This document shows positions 58,191 to 64,000 of a DNA stretch of 64,000 bases, in pieces; position 1 is the first letter of the stretch, and every line of letters starts with the position of its first letter. Origin of the DNA: Canna indica (taxonomy: Eukaryota > Streptophyta > Magnoliopsida > Zingiberales > Cannaceae); contig CP136893.1 of the NCBI GenBank assembly GCA_034359265.1, forward strand, positions 27,288,001 through 27,352,000, read 5' to 3'. The notes beneath the pieces are model-generated. The model ran no database searches. It was not told where the DNA came from and worked only from the letters and a program-made list of their open reading frames with translations. The translations under genes and the position numbers were made by a program.

Positions 58191-60440
58191 AGAAAAATGA
58201 AGAATTGAAGTTGACCATGGACATCAATAAAGAATCCATCTTTGGTTGCAACTTCAAGTCATGAAGATGCCATAGGTATGAAAATTGGCATCTAGGTATC
58301 TTTGGTATCATCCCCTATACTTACTTGCTTAAATTATAGTTGGAGTTTTGATACATGCTTAATGTTAGTAGATTTTTCAATCTTGATAAGTTTTATCAAA
58401 ATGATTTTTGATTTTTGATTTCCGGTCTCTTCGGAGACCTGTGTGGCTTGTAATGAGACTAAGCGACCTTGCGATTCTAAATCATAGGCTCATTGTGGCC
58501 TTTCGGTTTTCAACCGGATTGGAGATCATGTTTTCATTAATATTATATTTATGATCTCTTAAAAAAATTTATTTTTGGATTCATGACAACATATTTTGAA
58601 ACAGATTTCAAACTATTTAGCAAAGTAAATTTTAAAATCGATACTTGATTTCCTCTTTGCTATCTAATACGATAACTTGTTAGTAGTCACATTTCCATTA
58701 TGTTACTAATGAATATTGCTGGCAAGTTATCAAAAATGTGATGGAAGACTAGTAGAGCAAAACTAAAAAGAGAAATGAAAAGTTTAGAAAATTTTCAAGA
58801 ATGAGGTATATGAGTTCAATTTTGCAAAAATACCTGTATAATAATTGATTATTCATAATTAATGAAGTCTCTATGCTCATGATTGCATTTGCTTGATAAA
58901 TATATGAAAGTTCATGAGTAAGTAAATCTTTGATAACTTAGGCAATTTCATATCTTGATTGGATGAAATTTGTTCTAGGTTAGAATTTTTATTAGAGACC
59001 TCATTTTCTATGGATTGGCAAACATGTTTTAAATACACACATCACATGAATCTAGGTTGTTACACTTGGTATCAAATGAAAACTCATAACTATATGAACA
59101 ATGTGATCACTAGATTAGTTTATGAGACTCAAATTGAAAATGCTTGACCTAAGTCAACAATTTGACTTAGAAATCTCTTTTTGAGTTTAAATTTTCACAA
59201 ACATGTTAAAATTCACTCATGTTAGATGTCCAAGTGCATAAGTTAGATAAAACATGAGTAGATAGCCAAATATGATACTTAACATTTTCATGAGTTCAAG
59301 CATACTTTGATTAAAATCATGTAAAGCTCATATCTTGATTAAACGATATTAATGTCACTTCAAACTTGATACACGAGTGTTAAATGATCATATCTTGATA
59401 TCTAGAAAATTTGAGCAAAATCTGAAATCAGTGGATAAATGACCCATATTTACAAAAATACCACTGAGATCTTGTACGATTTCTAGAAAATTGTAGAGAC
59501 AACCTTTTGAGTGATTCTTGACTTCCTGGAATCCTCATAGAGTCTAATTCGTGTAAAAAAAATTTCACAAAATTTGAATGCTCACATCCTCTCAAAAATA
59601 ATTTTTCCTTAAGGGATAAAAACTAGGGCAGATCGAGCGATCGATTGGGATTCGACCGCCCGATCGATCGGTGGGCGAAAAATGATCCGGATCGCCCGTT
59701 TCTTCGGCCAGATTTAATCCTAGCCGTTCAAACCATTGGTTTAAGACCGAATCTAGGGCTTCCTTGCCAATTCGATCGGCTGCCCCATTCCAAGACTTCT
59801 CCTTTCATCTTCTAGGGTTCTACCGCCTCTCCAAGACTCTTCTCCAAGGTAAAAAGCCTTCCTTCATCCATCATTCATGAAGTTGTTCTCAAAAACATGA
59901 TTTCTTCACTTTTACTCTCACAATGTGTGTGGATTCATACATAAAAATATTATTCATGCTTATTTTTCTTGGATGATAACTTCTCTTTAGCATGTTTACT
60001 CCAAAAATGAGTTTTCTTTCCACAAAAATCAAATATCCCATGTTTTCTTCAAATGATTCATCATTTACTCTTTAATAGAATTTTATTTTGAACAAAAAGT
60101 GTTAGTCAAAGACTCTCTTATTTTTCTTTCCTGAGTTTTTCTTAACTTTAACTTTAGCCTTCTTTAAAATTTTTGTTTTGGTCAAAAAGGAAAATGTTTC
60201 TTATTCTTCTCTAGTCAAAACAATTTTTTTGATCTCTTCATTTATGGATCACTTTGTTTAATCTTTCATTTTTATTTTGATTTAGTTTTATTTATCTTGA
60301 GATTTAATGATAAAATCTTTTTGTTCTTGCATGAATCTATGCCGATCTTTAAACTTTTAGCTTTCTTCCATTTGCGTTAAAAGCATGCATCTTTCATTTA
60401 AAACTAATCATCTACATCATCTTCATAATTGTCTTGCAGA
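58191..60440 (+). other. Internal non-coding part of the pol-less element
   Basis: AT-rich with many stops in all frames. No Copia protease, integrase, RT or RNase H motif was recognised. A GATCGATTGGGATTCGACCG-like palindrome patch at 59635-59670 echoes the LTR arrays. A short frame at 58959-59147 is not supported as a gene. Confidence 0.6.
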
Positions 60441-61336
60441 ATGGCACCCAAAACTAAGCTCCCATCCTTACCTGATAACCTTTTAACCCAATTAGGCAAG
60501 AAACAAACTGCTAAGTTTGTTGATAGAGTCATCCTGCAAACACGGCCAGTAAATTTAGATGAGCTGGAACAATTTGATATCCGGGGGAAACTTGTTAGTA
60601 TGGGATGAGTAGAATTTCTAGGAAAATAAGTACCGGTATGCCCCATCCTGGTAAAAGCCTTATTCTCTAACCTAGTGATAGAAAAGGCAAGGCTTAGTGA
60701 TGATTTAGTTCTTCAATCGGAAATCTTGGGAAAATCCATAGTCATCACCAAATCCCTCATCAGAGATGCATTTGGGTTTTCTCTAGTGGGAAGATAAATT
60801 TACAAGATGTCTACACACCAATTTCATGAGGATTTTCCTCCTCATGAAGTTGTGTCAGCCATATGCCCTGAGGATTATGAGGGAGTGATCCCTACACAAA
60901 GCATAAAACTCTCACCCATTGCTAGGATTGTGCACCTCATCGTATCATATAATATTCTTCCTAGAGCAGGACACTATGATGATGTCACCACTATGAGTGC
61001 TAAGGTTATGTTCTTTGCCATGACCCGTATTCCTATAGATGTCCCTGACCTCATGCTTAGGTATATAGCTGAAGTCCATTCCTCCAAAAAACAAGCTCTA
61101 CCATATGCCTCAGTGATCTCTCATTTCATATATGAAGCTGGGGTAAATAGATCTAGATTTGAAATAGAGCCCATTCCTAGAGTCATAGATTCTAGTATGG
61201 TCAACGTGTTGACCAGTATGGTCAGCAAATAGATGAGTACGATCGTCGAGTTGATGAAATGTATGGGAGAGTGGATGAGATGTGGCAATATTATCGGTCG
61301 CATCTACCACCTCCTCCACCACCTGAGGACGAGTAA
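60441..61336 (+). pseudogene. Extra ORF of the Sirevirus-like element, unknown function
   Basis: One frame runs from ATG 60441 (MAPKTKLPSLPDNLL) to 61232, interrupted by TGA 60606, TAA 60627 and TAA 60795. A +1 shift near 61200 gives a C-terminus of repeated VDEMYGRVDEMW-type units and LPPPPPPEDE ending at 61336, about 298 codons in all. The central text (ILVKALFSNLVIEKARLSD, ITKSLIRDAFGF, YDDVTTMSAKVMFFAMT) resembles the domain that plant databases label putative plant transposon protein. That likeness is from memory. No catalytic motif or membrane segment is visible. It occupies the place where Sireviruses carry an env-like ORF. Function unknown. Confidence 0.7.
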
Positions 61337-61479
61337 TCCTCTTTGATGCTTTGATGTATTGATGTTTATGTATTGACATTTTCATCTTATGCACATGTAT
61401 TTGTTTGATTATGTGATGATTAGTAATATAAGTGTTATTTTTTTCTCATGTATGCTTGCTATGTTTGTTTTTTTTTTAT

Positions 61480-61665
61480 GAATGACAAAAGGGGGAGAAT
61501 ATATGAATATATGCTTATCGATAGGGGGAGTACTAAATGAATAATATGAATATATGCTTATCGATAGGGGGAGTACAAATTGAATACATTGCTTCATTTC
61601 CTTGATGCTTCCTTCTATCTTGATATTTATCATCAATGGTTTATCATCATCAAAAAGGGGGAGAT
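61480..61665 (+). promoter_or_regulatory. Multiplied polypurine tracts
   Basis: AAAAGGGGGAGAA (about 61487), GATAGGGGGAGTAC twice in a 43-bp tandem unit (61505 and 61548), and the terminal AAAAAGGGGGAGAT (61652-61665) directly before the 3' LTR. Multiplied polypurine tracts are a described Sirevirus trait. The terminal one should prime plus-strand synthesis. Confidence 0.85.
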
Positions 61666-63159
61666 TGTTAGCTGAAGGGTTCCTCCTTCATTCTTTATTC
61701 TCCTCATGATTATTTTGATGATAACAAACCTATTTAACAAGTGTTTGAAGTATGAAAATTGTAGGATCGATAAAAGATATGTCAAGCCTATCGTCACTCG
61801 ATCAATCCTCAAAACAGATCAATGTGTGCATCCAAAATGTGGTGGATAGCATGGAGAATCCTTCAAAGCTAAAATACGCTGAAGAACAAAGCCGAAAATC
61901 CAAGCGCGAAATGACGAATCAAAGATAAAAATTTCTAGCTTTGATTCGGTCGACCGGACGGTCGACTGAATGGTAGTATGCATTGACAGCAGCCAATTCG
62001 GTCGACCAAATATCGCTGAAAAGTGGCAGTAGCCATTCGACCGACCGATGCCAAATATTGGCAAAATGCTCATCATTCGACCGGATGGCAAAACGCGAAT
62101 CATGGATCTCGACATCTCTGAGCTGGTCGACCGATTGGTCGATCGCGCCAAATCCCACGACAATCAGTCGACCCGTCAATCGACCAAATGGTGTATAAAA
62201 GCTGGCTTCGGTAGGATTGGTCAATCATATTGGAAGTAGACATTTTTCCGTCACCGATCGACCCGTCGGTCGACCGATCAAGGGAAAAACCTTACAGTAA
62301 GCCAGCGGTCGATTGGTCGGTCAATCGATGATTCGACCGGACCATCGACCGAGCATGTGTAACGGTCGAAAATAATCCCGTTGACGCCCTATTTTAGCTG
62401 GGTTTATAAATACTCCCTTCTAATTTTTTTTATGAATATTCTCTCTCAGATTTTTGATGATGAAATCTTCAAAGAGTGATTCAATTCCATCATCCAAACC
62501 TTCAAAGCACTACACGTTCATCAGCTGAGTCTTGATCCCTTGTTGCCAACGGAGTTTTATTTCAAAGGGTTGATCAAGCTGGTTAAGCGCGAGAAGAAGA
62601 GGCGGTTAAGCGTGATAAGCTACTATTCCTCTTCTTGTAACAAGTTTTTATTTAATTTGTTTTTCAACTCTTGTATTTAATTTATAGGAAGACCTAGATT
62701 ATTAGGTCTTGTCCCTTGTTCTGAGGGAGTAAAGTCACTTGTGTAAACTTAGTTTACTAGGATTAGTTAAGTTGTCCCTTAGGGTTGAGGTGAAAGAGTG
62801 CTCCCGATAAGAAGGCAGATACTTCCGGGTGTGGAAGTGCCTTAGGTCGAGAGTGCGACTGTTCGAGTCAAAGTCCTCATTGTAAGGGAGACTCGAATTA
62901 ATCTAGTTAACTTAGTTTGGAAATCCTAAGCGGGGTGCTTAGGTAGTGGAGTAGGCATTAGGGCCGAACCACTATAAATCTGTGTGTTTGCGTTGATTTA
63001 CTGATTGTATTAATTGCTTTATTATTTATCGCTTCCGCATTCATATCACTCAATCGTAAATTGCCTAAACAATCTAAGTAAACGATTAAAATCGAATTAG
63101 GCAAATAACATTAGAAAATATACTATTCACCCCTCTCTTGCGTGCCGTTTCATACAACA
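61666..63159 (+). repeat. 3' LTR of the pol-less Sirevirus-like element
   Basis: 1494 bp, about 60 bp shorter than the 5' LTR, with deletions in the palindrome zone (61940-62365, four exact GGTCGACC copies) and near 62710. TATA-like TTTATAAATA is intact at 62403. Confidence 0.92.
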
Positions 63160-64000
63160 TTAGCATCATCTAAGGCATGCTTTTCTTCCTTATGGGTATC
63201 TACTTCTTTCCTTAATGCATTGCATGAAAGTAGCAAGTTATCATTCTCAAACTCTAAAGATTTGTTGTCATTCTTAAGCTCTTTAAACTTTTTCCTAATG
63301 ATATTAAATTCATCATGCATTTGATCAAACTCATTTTCTAATTCTTCTTGCATAAATGAGAGCCCGCCAAAAGTAAATCTTACCTCGTTGTCATTTGCCA
63401 TGAGGCAAAGATTTGTCTTTTCACTTTTGAAGTCTTCTTCACTTTCATCCCAAGAAGATCATTGTCTTCTTCTTCTTCTTCTTCTTCTTCTTCTTCTTCT
63501 TCTTCTTGTATTTGTCTTTCTTGTGAGGGTTGGAGGTGGAAGCCATCTTGAGAAGTGGGCAATCCTTCCTTAGATGCCCTATTTTGTTACAATTGAAGCA
63601 TGTGTAGCCTCCTCTTCCCTTCCTCATGCCTCTTCTCATGAAACTCATGAATCTTGTTGCCAACATCGTTATCTCTTTAAACTCATCCATCTCTTCCTCG
63701 GATGATGAGGATTCTTCAACATGGTATGATGCTTTTAAAGGCAATGGTCTTGCCTTTGGGAGCTTCTTCCTCATTGTATTGCTTCATATGGGTCTCATGT
63801 GTATGAGAGACCCAATGAGCTCGGTGATCTTCAAGGTGCTCGCGTCCTTTGCTTCCATGATTGCGATGACCTTGGGCTCCCAAGCTTTTGGAAGGGAACG
63901 AATGAGCTTCCTTACCTTCTCATCTTCGCTTATATCTCTACCAAGGTTAGCTAATCCATTTGTAATATTTTGAAATTGAGCATATATGGCATCAATAGAT
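63160..64000 (-). pseudogene. Sirevirus gag, N-terminal and middle part
   Basis: Enters from the right window edge. Minus-strand text FQNITNGLANLGRDISEDEK and VRKLIRSLPKAWEPKV (63985-63850) belongs to the UBN2-type capsid domain. A stop follows near 63797. The frame 63445-63774 contains the zinc knuckle CFNCNKIGHLRKDC and then a lysine run coded by an AAG microsatellite. The text resumes in another frame with SSWDESEEDF and NLCLMANDNE and a coiled coil ending at 63160, where the inserted element starts. Confidence 0.85.
63465..63507 (-). repeat. AAG trinucleotide microsatellite in gag
   Basis: About 14 uninterrupted CTT units in plus reading, coding lysine in the upstream gag frame. The frame after the run differs from the frame before it. 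Confidence 0.95.

Larger units (their letters stand above)
55263..63159 (+). mobile_element. Sirevirus-like element lacking pol, with an extra ORF, plus strand
   Basis: A complete two-LTR element: 5' LTR 55263-56816, primer site, gag remnant 56875-58190, non-coding 58191-60440, an ORF remnant at 60441-61336, multiplied polypurine tracts, and 3' LTR 61666-63159. LTR ends are TGTTAGCTGAAGGG and CATACAACA. Flanks TTAGT (55258-55262) and TTAGC (63160-63164) match at four of five bases. No protease, integrase or polymerase sequence was found between gag and the last ORF, so it depends on other elements for mobility. It lies head-on inside the gag of the minus-strand Sirevirus. Confidence 0.88.
52032..64000 (-). 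mobile_element. Sirevirus-type Copia element, minus strand, interrupted and incomplete
   Basis: It reads from beyond the right window edge to an LTR remnant at 52032. The order is gag (63160-64000, continued at 54895-55262), protease, integrase, reverse transcriptase and truncated RNase H (52440-54865), then purine tracts and the LTR remnant. Gag with UBN2-type core, two zinc-knuckle regions and a long coiled coil, plus the Copia order with integrase before RT, supports the Sirevirus lineage. A second element (55263-63159) is inserted in gag. The 5' LTR lies outside the window. Confidence 0.85.

Noticed and set aside
58959..59147. 62-codon frame as a pol remnant of the Sirevirus-like element
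   Set aside because: No protease, integrase, RT or RNase H motif. The surrounding region is full of stops.

Overview
The window is nuclear DNA of a flowering plant. There are no bacterial operons or ribosome binding sites. The only intact gene has GT-AG introns, and the rest is plant retrotransposon and DNA-transposon sequence. The gene is GC-rich inside AT-rich surroundings, which weakly favours a monocot. I cannot name the species.

Layout. 1-4314: remains of a Sirevirus-type Copia end, a broken Tat-like Gypsy element on the minus strand, and an old AT-rich repeat present in two copies. 4315-12040: a full-length L1-type LINE (plus strand, 14-bp target duplication) that landed in the terminus of a roughly 1-kb inverted-repeat element, itself lying in the AT-rich repeat. 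12445-14371: the single host gene, five exons and 370 codons, a conserved plant protein of unknown function. 14880-15475: a Tat-type LTR. 17156-19880: a Tekay-type solo LTR with two internal tandem arrays. 19984-21512: a Sirevirus-type solo LTR. 22941-35608: four insertions nested inside each other (Tekay-type solo LTR > Angela-like solo LTR > complete chromodomain Gypsy element > Sirevirus-type solo LTR), each with a recognisable 5-bp target duplication, plus a hAT MITE. 35640-38780: a badly decayed second LINE. 38781-52031: a CACTA element with TNP2 remnants, split by an 11.15-kb Tekay-type Gypsy element (39645-50794). 52032-64000: a minus-strand Sirevirus whose gag is cut by a second Sirevirus-like element (55263-63159). 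This second element has two LTRs, a primer site and a multiplied polypurine tract, but carries only gag and an unusual extra ORF and has no pol.

Every mobile-element protein here is broken by stops, frameshifts or deletions. Several stops sit where a tryptophan is expected, fitting cytosine deamination of methylated DNA. Any surviving mobility would need proteins from other copies. The items most worth following are the pol-less Sirevirus-like element with its extra ORF, the palindrome arrays shared by the Sirevirus LTRs, and the nested stack with a target duplication at each level.
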